Assembly (NCBI RefSeq): GCF_005930495.1
Contig: NZ_SJEX01000040.1
Span: 1-45,107, forward strand
DNA: 45,107 bases
Direction: 5' to 3'
Source: Modestobacter excelsi
GTDB taxonomy: Bacteria > Actinomycetota > Actinomycetes > Mycobacteriales > Geodermatophilaceae
Shown here: piece after piece, positions 9,162 to 16,882 of the stretch
Layout of the letters: every line of letters starts with the position of its first letter
How positions within the stretch are numbered: the first letter of the stretch is position 1
The notes under the pieces: generated by a model
The model's database searches: none
The model's input: the letters and a program-made list of their open reading frames with translations, nothing else
Told to the model about the DNA's origin: nothing
Made by a program: the position numbers and the translations under genes

Positions 9162-10424
9162 GTGGACCGGCAGTACGACGTCCCGGGCATGGTCGTCCGC
9201 GAGCACACCGTGCCGGTGCCGCTGCACTGGGGAGCCGAGGGCAGCCCGACGATCCCGGTGTTCGTCCGCGAGCTCGTGCACCCGGACAAGCGGGACGACG
9301 ACCTGCCGCTGCTGTGCTTCCTGCAGGGTGGCCCGGGCGGGAAGTCGCCGCGCCCCGTCGGCGGCGGGGACTGGATCGCACGGGCACTGCAGGACTTCCG
9401 GGTGGTGCTGATGGACCAGCGGGGGACCGGCCGCAGCTCCCGGGTCACCGCCCGGCGGATCAGCGCCTTCCCCGACCCGCGGGCAGCCGCCGAGCACCTG
9501 CTGGCGTACCGGGCCGACTCGATCGTCGCCGACGCCGAGCACGTCCGCGCCACCGTCTACGGCGGTCGCCCGTGGACGACGCTCGGCCAGAGCTACGGCG
9601 GCTTCCTGACCCTCACCTACCTGTCGCAGGCGCCGCAGGGCCTCGAGCGCTGCCTGGTCACCGGCGGGCTGGCCAGCGTGCGCCCCGACGCCCGGGAGCT
9701 CTACCGGCGCACCTACCCGCGGGTGGCGGCCAAGACCCGCCGGTTCTACGACCGCTACCCCGACGACGTCGCCCGGGTCGCCGCGGTGGCCGACCTGGTC
9801 GAGGCCGGCGACGTCCGGCTGCCCGACGGCGACCGGCTCTCGGTGCGCCGGCTGCAGACCCTCGGCTCCGGGCTCGGCACGAAGACCGGGCCCGAGCAGC
9901 TGCACTGGCTGTTCGAGGAGGCGCTCGAGGACGGTGACGACCAGCTCTCGGACGCCTTCCTCGACGCCGTCGCCCAGCGCACGACCTACTGGGACAACCC
10001 GCTCTACGTGGTGCTGCACGAGAGCATCTACGCCAGCGGCGAGGGTGCGACCGGCTGGGCTGCCGAGGCCGAGCGCGGCCCGGAGTTCGACCCGGGCCGG
10101 CGTCCGCTGCCGTTCACCGGCGAGATGGTCTACCCCTGGATGTTCGACGAGGTCCGGGCGCTGCGGCCCTTCGGCCCGGCTGCGCACGCGCTGGCCGAGA
10201 TCCCGTCGTACGGCGCGCTGTACGACCCCGCTGTCCTGGCCCGCAACGAGGTGCCGGTGGACGCCGCCGTCTACTTCGACGACATGTACGTCGACGCCGG
10301 GTTGTCCCTGGACACCGCCGAGGCGGTCGGGAACGTGCGCGTCTGGGTGACCAACGAGCACGAGCACGACGGCCTGCGGACCGGCGACGTGCTGGACCGG
10401 CTGCTGCGCCTGCGCACCCGGTGA
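9162..10424 (+). CDS. pip: Alpha/beta hydrolase, prolyl iminopeptidase-like (peptidase S33)
   Basis: A 420-aa cytoplasmic hydrolase. It has the oxyanion motif LQGGPGG (54-60, family form HGGPG), DQRGTGRS (85-92) and the nucleophile elbow G-Q-S144-Y-G-G. The length and these motifs fit the larger S33 proline iminopeptidases that remove N-terminal Pro or other residues from peptides. The catalytic His is probably in TNEHEHDGLR near the C-terminus. GTG 9162 has GGAGGAGGGG 6 nt upstream. Its stop overlaps the acVLRF1 start (GTGA), so the two are translationally coupled. The enzyme may help clear released peptides, an inference from the pairing. Confidence 0.87.
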   Translation: MDRQYDVPGMVVREHTVPVPLHWGAEGSPTIPVFVRELVHPDKRDDDLPLLCFLQGGPGGKSPRPVGGGDWIARALQDFRVVLMDQRGTGRSSRVTARRISAFPDPRAAAEHLLAYRADSIVADAEHVRATVYGGRPWTTLGQSYGGFLTLTYLSQAPQGLERCLVTGGLASVRPDARELYRRTYPRVAAKTRRFYDRYPDDVARVAAVADLVEAGDVRLPDGDRLSVRRLQTLGSGLGTKTGPEQLHWLFEEALEDGDDQLSDAFLDAVAQRTTYWDNPLYVVLHESIYASGEGATGWAAEAERGPEFDPGRRPLPFTGEMVYPWMFDEVRALRPFGPAAHALAEIPSYGALYDPAVLARNEVPVDAAVYFDDMYVDAGLSLDTAEAVGNVRVWVTNEHEHDGLRTGDVLDRLLRLRTR

Positions 10425-11089
10425 CCGCACCCCGCCCCGCGGCCGGCGGTGGCCGGGTGCTCGGCGTCGCGCCGGAGCGGCTGGACCGCTGGCTGGACGG
10501 CGTCGCAGAGCGGCACGGCCGGTTCACCGACGTCCGGGTGGGGGACGACGGCGCGGTGCAGGTCGACTGCGCGGACACGACCAGCCTCACCCTGACCGCG
10601 CCGTACGGGTGGACGCCCGGGCCGGTGCCGCTGACCGCGTTCACCGCGGCGGCGCGGATCCCGCACCGCACCGGCGTGCTGCTCGTCCGCCGCGGACGCT
10701 GGGCGGTCGGGGTGTTCGACGGCCCGCAGCTCGTCGTCTCCAAGGTCGACTCCCGGCAGGTGCAGGGCCGCACCGCCGCCGGCGGGTGGTCGCAGCAGCG
10801 GTTCGCCCGGCGCCGCGGCCACCAGACCGACGCCGTCGTCGCCCATGCCGTGGAGACCGCCGGGCGGGTGCTGGGGCCGCACGCCGGCACCGCCGAGGCG
10901 CTGGCCACCGGCGGTGACAAGGGGCTGGTCACCGAGGTGCTGGCCGACCCGCGGCTGCGGGCGCTGGCCGAGCTGCCCCGGCTGGCGCCGCTGGACGTGG
11001 GGGAACCCACCAAGGCGGTGCTGCTGGATACCCCGGCCCAGTTCCGCGCGGTGCGCGTGCACATCGTGGAGCCGGCCGACCGCGGCTGA
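10421..11089 (+). CDS. acVLRF1 family peptidyl-tRNA hydrolase (Vms1/ANKZF1-like release factor)
   Basis: A 222-aa protein of the eRF1-like VLRF1 superfamily, actinobacterial/chloroflexi branch. The signature loop GGWSQQRFARRR (121-132) corresponds to the catalytic loop of Vms1/ANKZF1, where a Gln promotes hydrolysis of peptidyl-tRNA on split stalled 60S subunits; here Gln125/Gln126 are the candidates. The preceding strands (TGVLLVRRGRWAVGVFDG, VVSKVDSRQVQGR) and the EVLADPRLRAL helix also fit. The expected role is release of nascent chains from obstructed large subunits. GTG 10421 overlaps the upstream peptidase stop by 4 nt. Confidence 0.85.
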   Translation: MTAPRPAAGGGRVLGVAPERLDRWLDGVAERHGRFTDVRVGDDGAVQVDCADTTSLTLTAPYGWTPGPVPLTAFTAAARIPHRTGVLLVRRGRWAVGVFDGPQLVVSKVDSRQVQGRTAAGGWSQQRFARRRGHQTDAVVAHAVETAGRVLGPHAGTAEALATGGDKGLVTEVLADPRLRALAELPRLAPLDVGEPTKAVLLDTPAQFRAVRVHIVEPADRG

Positions 11090-11095
11090 CCCCGC

Positions 11096-12925
11096 TCAGC
11101 TGGTGTGGTGCACCTCCTGCAACCGGTACACGGGGGTCGGGATGCCGACCTGCCGGGCCTTGAGCTGCAGCGCGAGGTACAGCGAGTAGTGCCGGGACTG
11201 GTGCAGGTTGCCGCCGTGGAACCACAGCGCCTCCTGCTGGGTGGGCTTCCACATGTTGCGCTGCTCGCCCTCCCACGGGCCGGGGTCCTTGGTGGTGCCC
11301 GAGCCGTGACCCCACACCTTGCCGACCCGGTCGGCGACCTCCTGGGAGATGAGGTCGGCGGCCCAGCCGTTCATCGAGCCGTAGCCGGTGGCGTAGACGA
11401 CGAGGTCGGCGGGCAGCTCGGTGCCGTCGGCCAGCACCACCGAGTCCTCGGTGAGGTGGTCGACCTGCCCCTTCACCAGGGCGACGTCGCCGTTGGCCAC
11501 CAGGTCGGCGGCCCCGACGTCGATGTAGTAGCCCGAGCCTCGGCGCAGGTACTTCATGAACAGGCCGGAGCCGTCCTCGCCCCAGTCGTGGTCGAAGCCG
11601 GAGGCCTCCAGGCGCTGGTAGAAGTCGGCGTCCCGCTCGCGCATCTGGTCGTACAGCGGGATCTGGAACTCGTGCATGATCCGGTACGGCAGCGAGGCGA
11701 AGACCAGGTCCGCCTTCTCGGTGGTCATCCCCGAGGCGACGGCCTGCTCGGAGTAGAGCGCGCCGAGGCCGATCTCCCTCAGCGAGTCCGACCGGACGAT
11801 GTGGGTCGATGAGCGCTGCACCATCGTGACGTCGGCGCCGTTCTCCCAGAGCGCGCCGCAGATGTCGAAGGCGGAGTTGTTCGAGCCGATGACGACGCAC
11901 CTCTTGCCGCGGTAGGCGTCCGGGCCGGGGTGGGCCGAGGAGTGGTGCTGGTCGCCGCGGAACACCTCCTGGCCGGGCAGCACGGGCACGTTCGGCTTGC
12001 CGGAGACGCCGGTGGCCAGCACGAGCTGTTTCGGCCGCAGCACCACCGGCTGGCCGTCGCGCTCCACGGTGACGGTCCACTCCCCGGTGGCCTCGTCGTA
12101 GGTGGCGGACAGCGCCCGGGTGTTCCCCCAGTAGTTCAGCTCCATCACCCGGGTGTAGGACTCGAGCCAGTCGCCGATCTTGTCCTTGGGGGCGAACACC
12201 GGCCAGTTCTCCGGGAACGGGATGTAGGGCAGGTGGTCGTACCAGACCGGGTCGTGCAGGCACAGCGACTTGTAGCGGCTGCGCCACTGGTCACCGGGCC
12301 GCGGGTGCTTGTCGATGACGATCGTCGGGACGTCGAGCTGGCGCAGCCGCGCGCCCAGCGCGATGCCGCCCTGGCCGCCGCCGATCACCAGCACGTACGG
12401 CTGGGTCGCGTAGCCGAGCTCCCGGGCCTCCTGCTCGCGCCGGTCGAGCCAGGTCTGCCGGTCCCGCTGCGCGCCGTGCTCGGCGCCCTTCGGCCGGCGG
12501 TCACGGGCCGGCTCCTCGTGCCCGGTCAGCTCGTACAGCGTGGTCAGCAGCGTCCAGGCCCGGCCGTCCTTGAGCCGCAGGTGGCCCCGGCCCCGCCCGA
12601 CCGCGGTCTCGAACTCGATCCACGCCTCGTCGACGCCGTCGGCCGCGGCCGGCGGTTCCGCGGCCCGGAAGCCCTGCGGGTCGGTCGTGTCGAGCGTGGC
12701 CTGGAGCAGGTCGCGGACGCCGTCCTGCCCCTCGGCGGTGGTGATGTTCCAGCTGAACGCCACCAGGTCCCGCCAGAAGCAGGTCGGGGCGAACAGCTCG
12801 GCCGCGCGGTCCACGTCGCGCGCGGTGAGCGCGGACTGGAACGCCTCGAGCCAGGCGCTGACCCGGCCGGCCGGGTCATCCGCAGCGGTGGACTGGGTGT
12901 CGGTCGGGTCGAGCGTCTGGGTCAC
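11096..12925 (-). CDS. Flavin-containing monooxygenase with N-terminal SnoaL/NTF2-like domain
   Basis: A 609-aa two-domain protein. Residues about 20-135 form a SnoaL/NTF2-like domain (VSAWLEAFQSALTARDVDRA, LFAPTCFWRDLVAFSWNI). Residues 176-609 are an FMO: FAD dinucleotide motif GGGQGG (182-187), an FMO-like FRGDQHHSSAHP (322-333) and NADPH motif GSNNSA (347-352). It probably hydroxylates or oxygenates a small organic substrate with NADPH and O2. This fused architecture is known among actinobacterial and proteobacterial FMOs. GTG 12925 has GGGAGA 6 nt upstream. The thiolase gene lies upstream on the same strand, 82 nt away. The substrate is unknown. Confidence 0.88.
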   Translation of the reverse strand: MTQTLDPTDTQSTAADDPAGRVSAWLEAFQSALTARDVDRAAELFAPTCFWRDLVAFSWNITTAEGQDGVRDLLQATLDTTDPQGFRAAEPPAAADGVDEAWIEFETAVGRGRGHLRLKDGRAWTLLTTLYELTGHEEPARDRRPKGAEHGAQRDRQTWLDRREQEARELGYATQPYVLVIGGGQGGIALGARLRQLDVPTIVIDKHPRPGDQWRSRYKSLCLHDPVWYDHLPYIPFPENWPVFAPKDKIGDWLESYTRVMELNYWGNTRALSATYDEATGEWTVTVERDGQPVVLRPKQLVLATGVSGKPNVPVLPGQEVFRGDQHHSSAHPGPDAYRGKRCVVIGSNNSAFDICGALWENGADVTMVQRSSTHIVRSDSLREIGLGALYSEQAVASGMTTEKADLVFASLPYRIMHEFQIPLYDQMRERDADFYQRLEASGFDHDWGEDGSGLFMKYLRRGSGYYIDVGAADLVANGDVALVKGQVDHLTEDSVVLADGTELPADLVVYATGYGSMNGWAADLISQEVADRVGKVWGHGSGTTKDPGPWEGEQRNMWKPTQQEALWFHGGNLHQSRHYSLYLALQLKARQVGIPTPVYRLQEVHHTS

Positions 12926-13007
12926 CGAGCATCTCCCGCGTCGTCGGAGGAGCGACTGCCGGGCAGCAGTGTGCCCCAGGTCACGCGGTCGGGGCCAACC
13001 GGCGGCC

Positions 13008-14147
13008 TCAGATCAGTTCGAGGATCGTGGCGTTGGCCTGGCCGCCGCCCTCGCACATCGTCTGCAGCCCGTAGCGGATCCCGTTGGCCCGCATGTGGTG
13101 CAGCATCGTGGTCATGATCCGGGCACCGGAGCCGCCGAGCGGGTGACCGAGCGCGATCGCGCCGCCCACCGGGTTGAGCGCCTTCTCGTCGGCGCCGATC
13201 TCCGCCAGCCAGGCCAGCGGCACCGGGGCGAAGGCCTCGTTGACCTCGAACACGCCGATCTCGTCCAGCCGCAGGCCGCTGCGCCGCAGCACCTTCTGCG
13301 TCGCCGGGATGGGTGCGGTCAGCATGATCACCGGGTCGTCGCCGGCCAGCGCGACGCTGTGCACGCGGGCCATCGGGGTGAGGCCGAGCTCGCGGGCGCG
13401 GTCCCCGGTCGTCATCAGCAGGGCGGCGGAGCCGTCGGAGATCTGGCTGGCGTTCCCGGCGCTGATCACGCCGTCGGGCTTGAACGGCGTCTTCAGCCCG
13501 GCCAGCGCCTCGACCGTGCCGCCCCGGCGGATGCCCTCGTCGTGCTCGACCAGCCCGTCCGGCGTCTGCACCGGGGCGATCTGGCCGGCGAACAGGCCCT
13601 CGTCCTGGGCCTGCGCGGCGCGCTCGTGCGAGCGGAGCGCGAACTCGTCGAGCTGGGTGCGCGACAGGCCCCAGCGCTCGGCGATCATCTCCGCGCCGAC
13701 GCCCTGGTTGGGGTGCACGCCGTAGCGCTCGGCGAACCGCTCCCCGAGCGGGTCCTGGCCGGCGCTGGAGGAGCCCATCGGCACCCGGCTCATCGACTCG
13801 ACCCCGCCGGCGACGACGACGTCGTAGTGCCCGGCGACCAGACCGGCGGCGGCGAAGTGCACCGCCTGCTGCGAGGAGCCGCACTGCCGGTCGATGGTCG
13901 TGCCGGGCACGCTCTCCGGCCAGCCGGCGGCCAGGACGGCGTTGCGGGCGATGTCGAAGGTCTGCTCACCGACCTGCGACACGCAGCCCCAGATGACGTC
14001 GTCGACCAGCCCGGGGTCCAGGCCGGCGCGGCCGACCAGGGACTCCAGCACGTGGGCGGACAGGTCGGTCGGGTGCACCCCGGCCAGGCCGCCGTTGCGC
14101 TTGCCGACGGGCGTGCGCACGGCCTCGACGATCACTGCGTCGCGCAT
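13008..14147 (-). CDS. Acetyl-CoA C-acyltransferase (thiolase)
   Basis: A 379-aa thiolase. The acyl-accepting Cys89 is in DRQCGSSQQAVH, the His in GHPLGGSGARIM and the second Cys in MCEGGGQANATI, so all catalytic residues are intact. It cleaves 3-ketoacyl-CoA in beta-oxidation or condenses two acyl-CoAs; sequence alone does not separate the two. ATG 14147 (MRDAVIVEAVRTPVGKRNG) is preferred over the upstream ATG 14177 because AGAGGAG lies about 9 nt before it. No other beta-oxidation gene adjoins it; the FMO gene downstream may be co-transcribed. Confidence 0.93.
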   Translation of the reverse strand: MRDAVIVEAVRTPVGKRNGGLAGVHPTDLSAHVLESLVGRAGLDPGLVDDVIWGCVSQVGEQTFDIARNAVLAAGWPESVPGTTIDRQCGSSQQAVHFAAAGLVAGHYDVVVAGGVESMSRVPMGSSSAGQDPLGERFAERYGVHPNQGVGAEMIAERWGLSRTQLDEFALRSHERAAQAQDEGLFAGQIAPVQTPDGLVEHDEGIRRGGTVEALAGLKTPFKPDGVISAGNASQISDGSAALLMTTGDRARELGLTPMARVHSVALAGDDPVIMLTAPIPATQKVLRRSGLRLDEIGVFEVNEAFAPVPLAWLAEIGADEKALNPVGGAIALGHPLGGSGARIMTTMLHHMRANGIRYGLQTMCEGGGQANATILELI

Positions 14148-14196
14148 CCCGCGACTCCTCTCGCTCGGCGCCGGCACCGTTGCCTGGAGCGCTCGG

Positions 14197-14988
14197 TCAG
14201 GTTACGGGGCGTCGTCCCACGGCGGCGACCAGCTCGGACCGGGCGGTGGCCAGCGAGGGCCCGTACCAGGTGAGCTGACGGCCGCTGATCAGGACCGAGG
14301 GGGTGCCGGGGAACGCCTCGGGTCCGTCGTCGGCGGTGAACAGGTAGGGCTCGTCGGGGAGCAGCACCAGCTCCGGGCCGGCGGCGAGCAGCTCCTCCAG
14401 CGCCACGTGCGGGTACCGGTCGGGGGAGCCGGCTAACACGTTGACCAGGCCGAGGCGGGCCAGCACGTCGCCGGTGGAGGTCCGCGCGCCGACCACCATC
14501 CACGGGTCCCGCCACACCGGGACGGCGACCCGGGTGCCCGGCAGCTCCGGTGGCCGGCCCCACTCGGCGGTCGCGGTGCGCAGCCACTCCGGCGTGCCGA
14601 CCGCCAGCACGTCGGCGAAGAGCCGCCGCATCGAGGCCAGCGCCTGGTCGACCGACTCGATGACGGTCACCCACACCGGCACGCCGGCCGCGCGCAGCCG
14701 CTCGACGTCCAGCCGGCGGTTCTCCTCCTGGTTGGCCACGACGAGGTCCGGTCGCAGCGCCTCGATCGCGGCCCGGTCGGGGTTCTTGGTGCCGCGCACC
14801 CGGGAGACGGCAGGGTCGTCCGCGAGCCAGGCCGGGTGCGTGCACCAGTCGGTGGCGCCGACCAGCCGGTCGGGCACGGTCACCGCCAGTGCCTCGGTCA
14901 GCGACGGCACCAGCGACACGACGCGCCGCGGGGGTGTGGGCAGCGGCACCGCCGTCCCCAGGTCGTCGGGGACGGACCGGTCCGTCAC
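14197..14988 (-). CDS. Helical-backbone metal/cobalamin substrate-binding-like protein (BtuF-like)
   Basis: A protein of about 263 aa with the periplasmic-binding (class III, BtuF/FhuD) fold: RRVVSLVPSLTEALAV, then ALRPDLVVANQEENRR, the long connecting helix LASMRRLFADVLAV, and PELVLLPDEPYLF near the end. No signal peptide or lipobox is visible, so this is the cytoplasmic-type helical backbone protein found alone in many actinobacteria. No ABC transporter genes adjoin. GTG 14988 is taken as start; the frame is open upstream through a MarR-like fragment to ATG 15153 (see 14989-15153), so a fused N-terminus is possible. The ligand is unknown. Confidence 0.75.
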   Translation of the reverse strand: MTDRSVPDDLGTAVPLPTPPRRVVSLVPSLTEALAVTVPDRLVGATDWCTHPAWLADDPAVSRVRGTKNPDRAAIEALRPDLVVANQEENRRLDVERLRAAGVPVWVTVIESVDQALASMRRLFADVLAVGTPEWLRTATAEWGRPPELPGTRVAVPVWRDPWMVVGARTSTGDVLARLGLVNVLAGSPDRYPHVALEELLAAGPELVLLPDEPYLFTADDGPEAFPGTPSVLISGRQLTWYGPSLATARSELVAAVGRRPVT

Positions 14989-15153
14989 TCCGCGCCGGGC
15001 CGTGCTGCGGACCACCAGCCCGGCCGCCTCCAGCCGGGTCGCGGCGTTGGTCACGCTGGCCGGGTGGACCTGCAGCAGGGCGCCGGCGCGGTCCACCGGC
15101 AGGGCGCCGCGCGGTGACGAAGCGGACCGGGTGGGGACGTGGAGCTGGGCCAT
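14989..15153 (-). pseudogene. MarR family regulator remnant, in frame with the BtuF-like gene
   Basis: From ATG 15153 (CAGGAGCC just upstream) the frame reads about 12 unrelated residues, then RGALPVDRAGALLQVHPASVTN and ATRLEAAGLVVRS. This is the recognition helix and wing start of a MarR winged HTH, where family members read GALPxxxxxxxLQVHPTSVTNAVDRLEAAGL. The roughly 50 residues that should precede it (dimerisation helix and helix 2) and everything after the wing are missing. What remains has a promoter-operator and RBS but cannot form a MarR fold. It continues without a stop into the binding-protein frame. Confidence 0.55.
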
Positions 15154-15183
15154 GGAGGCTCCTGACGGCGACGGTGCCGGAGA

Positions 15184-15201
15184 TACGTGGACCTCCACGT
15201 A
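15184..15201. promoter_or_regulatory. Inverted repeat, probable MarR-type operator
   Basis: TACGTGGA (15184-15191) and TCCACGTA (15194-15201) are perfect 8-bp arms with a 2-nt spacer. The repeat lies 31-48 nt before ATG 15153 of the MarR remnant and about 70 bp before the divergent hydrolase start. The form (about 18 bp, short spacer) is typical of MarR dimer sites. Confidence 0.6.
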
Positions 15202-15270
15202 CCCTGCGCCGGGGCCCGGTCCAGCGCCCCGCGCCGTGCAGGCCGGCCGATGCGGGGGTAGTGCGGTGCG

Positions 15271-15939
15271 GTGACTGCCTCCCGAGCGGCCGACGGCCGC
15301 CTCGACGCCCGCCCCTCCGCCGCGCCCGCCGGCCCGCCGCCGGAGCCGGGCGTCACCGCGCTGGACCTCGGCCCGGGCGCGGAGGTGCTGCTGGCCGTGC
15401 CGCCGGGGGAGGTGGTGGCCCTGCTGGTCTTCTTCCACGGGGCCGGGGGCTCGGCCGCCGATGCGCTGCGCGCGGTCGCGGAGCCCGCCGCCGCCCGCGG
15501 GGTGGCGGTGCTCGCGCCCACGTCGGCCGCCGCCACCTGGGACCTGATCGCCGGTGGGCTGGGCCGGGACGTCGCCGTCCTGGACGCCGCGCTGGCCGAC
15601 GTCCTGGCCCGGCTGCCGGTCGGTCGTGTCGCGCTGGCCGGGTTCTCCGACGGGGGCTCCTACGCGCTGTCCCTCGGGGTCGCCAACGGTGACCTCGCCG
15701 AGGCGGTGACCGCCTTCTCGCCCGGCTTCGTCGCCGCACCGGGCCGCTACGGCCGGCCGCGGTTCTGGATCAGCCACGGCACGGACGACCGGGTGCTCCC
15801 GGTCGAGCGGTGCGGCCGCCGGGTGGCCGCGAGCCTGACCGCCGACGGCTACGAGGTGGGCTACCACGAGTTCGCCGGCGGTCACGTGGTGACGCCCGAC
15901 CTGGTCGACGACGCGCTGCGCTGGTGGCTCGACGGCTGA
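15271..15939 (+). CDS. Alpha/beta hydrolase, carboxylesterase/phospholipase-like
   Basis: A 222-aa serine hydrolase. It shows the oxyanion region LVFFHGAGGSAAD, nucleophile elbow G-F-S-D-G-G, acid region ISHGTDDRVLP and the catalytic His in FAGGHVV, so the triad is complete. It resembles the polyhydroxybutyrate-depolymerase/carboxylesterase (LpqC/EstA-type) group; no signal peptide is seen. GTG 15271 has TAGTGC exactly 6 nt upstream, pointing to a leaderless mRNA. It is divergent from the MarR remnant and its operator, so it may once have been the regulated target. The substrate is unknown. Confidence 0.82.
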   Translation: MTASRAADGRLDARPSAAPAGPPPEPGVTALDLGPGAEVLLAVPPGEVVALLVFFHGAGGSAADALRAVAEPAAARGVAVLAPTSAAATWDLIAGGLGRDVAVLDAALADVLARLPVGRVALAGFSDGGSYALSLGVANGDLAEAVTAFSPGFVAAPGRYGRPRFWISHGTDDRVLPVERCGRRVAASLTADGYEVGYHEFAGGHVVTPDLVDDALRWWLDG

Positions 15940-15996
15940 CCTCGGATGGGGCCGCCCCGGCCGGCCGTGAACGGTCCAGCCGGGGCGGGCCCGGCG

Positions 15997-16785
15997 TCAG
16001 GTCAGGGGGGTCTCGGTGGTGCTCAGCTCGACCTGCTCCCGGCGCAGCTCCTGGGTCACGGTGGTCTCCTCGCTGGCCCAGGACGTGCGCAGCCGGACCC
16101 GCTCGACGGGCACCCGCTCCAGCGTGACCGCGGGCTGCTCGGTGTAGAGCGTGACCCACTCGCTGGTGCTCGTCGTCCGCTCGGTGCCCGGGACGCCGGC
16201 GGCGTCGGCACTGCCCGTCGTGTCCGACCGGTCGGTCGGGGACAGCGGCAGGTAGTCGATGCGGGCCTGCTGCCGGGTGATGGTGACCGGCACCATGACC
16301 TCCTCGGTGACCTCCTCGATCCGCAGCACCGCCCGGGTCCACGGCTCGACCACCGTGCTGACCTGGAGCTGCTCCTCCGAGAGGGTCATGACCGTGTCGG
16401 CCGCCGTCCCGGTCGGCACGGTCGGGATCGCGACCGTGTCGGTCGTGGCGTGCCGGCCGGTCGCGGGCGCCGAGCGGTAGTGCTCGCGCAGCGTCGTCTC
16501 CTCCTCCGGGCTCAGCCGGTCCGGCTGCGCGACCCGTGGAGCCGTGCGGACGGCCTCCCCGGCGACGGGCAGCCGCAGCCGGTCGTCGGAGTACTCGGCG
16601 TCGGAGATGGGCGCGATCACCGGGACGTCGCCGGACGTGGCGTCCAGCCCGTCGGTGAGGCCGACCCAGGTGGGCCGGCCCGTCACGTCGTCGAGGAAGA
16701 CGGTCGTGATCGTGCCCAGGGGGTTGCCGTCCCGGTCGTCGGCGATCGCCCCGATCACTGGGGGCAGAGCGGAGTCACTGGCCAT
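15997..16785 (-). CDS. PRC-barrel and DUF2382 (YsnF/AvaK) domain protein
   Basis: A 262-aa protein. Residues about 8-70 are a PRC barrel (IGAIADDRDGNPLGTITTVF, WVGL). Residues about 145-255 are a DUF2382 domain (TLSEEQLQVSTVVEPWTRAVLRIEEVTEEV, then VPVERVRLRTSWASEETTVTQELRREQVEL), separated by an Asp/Thr-rich linker. YsnF-like proteins are linked to general stress response; the molecular role is not established. ATG 16785 is preceded by CATCCT 5 nt upstream. It is divergent from the HelD-like gene, sharing a 97-bp intergenic region. Confidence 0.85.
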   Translation of the reverse strand: MASDSALPPVIGAIADDRDGNPLGTITTVFLDDVTGRPTWVGLTDGLDATSGDVPVIAPISDAEYSDDRLRLPVAGEAVRTAPRVAQPDRLSPEEETTLREHYRSAPATGRHATTDTVAIPTVPTGTAADTVMTLSEEQLQVSTVVEPWTRAVLRIEEVTEEVMVPVTITRQQARIDYLPLSPTDRSDTTGSADAAGVPGTERTTSTSEWVTLYTEQPAVTLERVPVERVRLRTSWASEETTVTQELRREQVELSTTETPLT

Positions 16786-16841
16786 GCCTGAGGATGATCC
16801 GGAACCCCCCGGTCTACACATCGCCCGACGGTCCGGCATGT

Positions 16842-16873
16842 CGGTTGAACCGCTGCCCGGGCGCGCGTAGCGT
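16842..16873 (+). promoter_or_regulatory. helR-like promoter region
   Basis: TAGCGT (16868-16873) lies 9 nt before GTG 16883 and fits a -10 element for a nearly leaderless mRNA. CGGTTGAACCG (16842-16852), a small palindrome, lies 15 bp before the -10 and could include the -35 (GGTTGAAC). No rifamycin-associated element like GGGGCTTGCGGCAA is present. Confidence 0.4.
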
Positions 16874-16882
16874 CCTCCGACC

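Noticed and set aside
16786-16882. Rifamycin-associated element before the HelD-like gene
   Set aside because: No match to GGGGCTTGCGGCAA or a close variant in the intergenic region.
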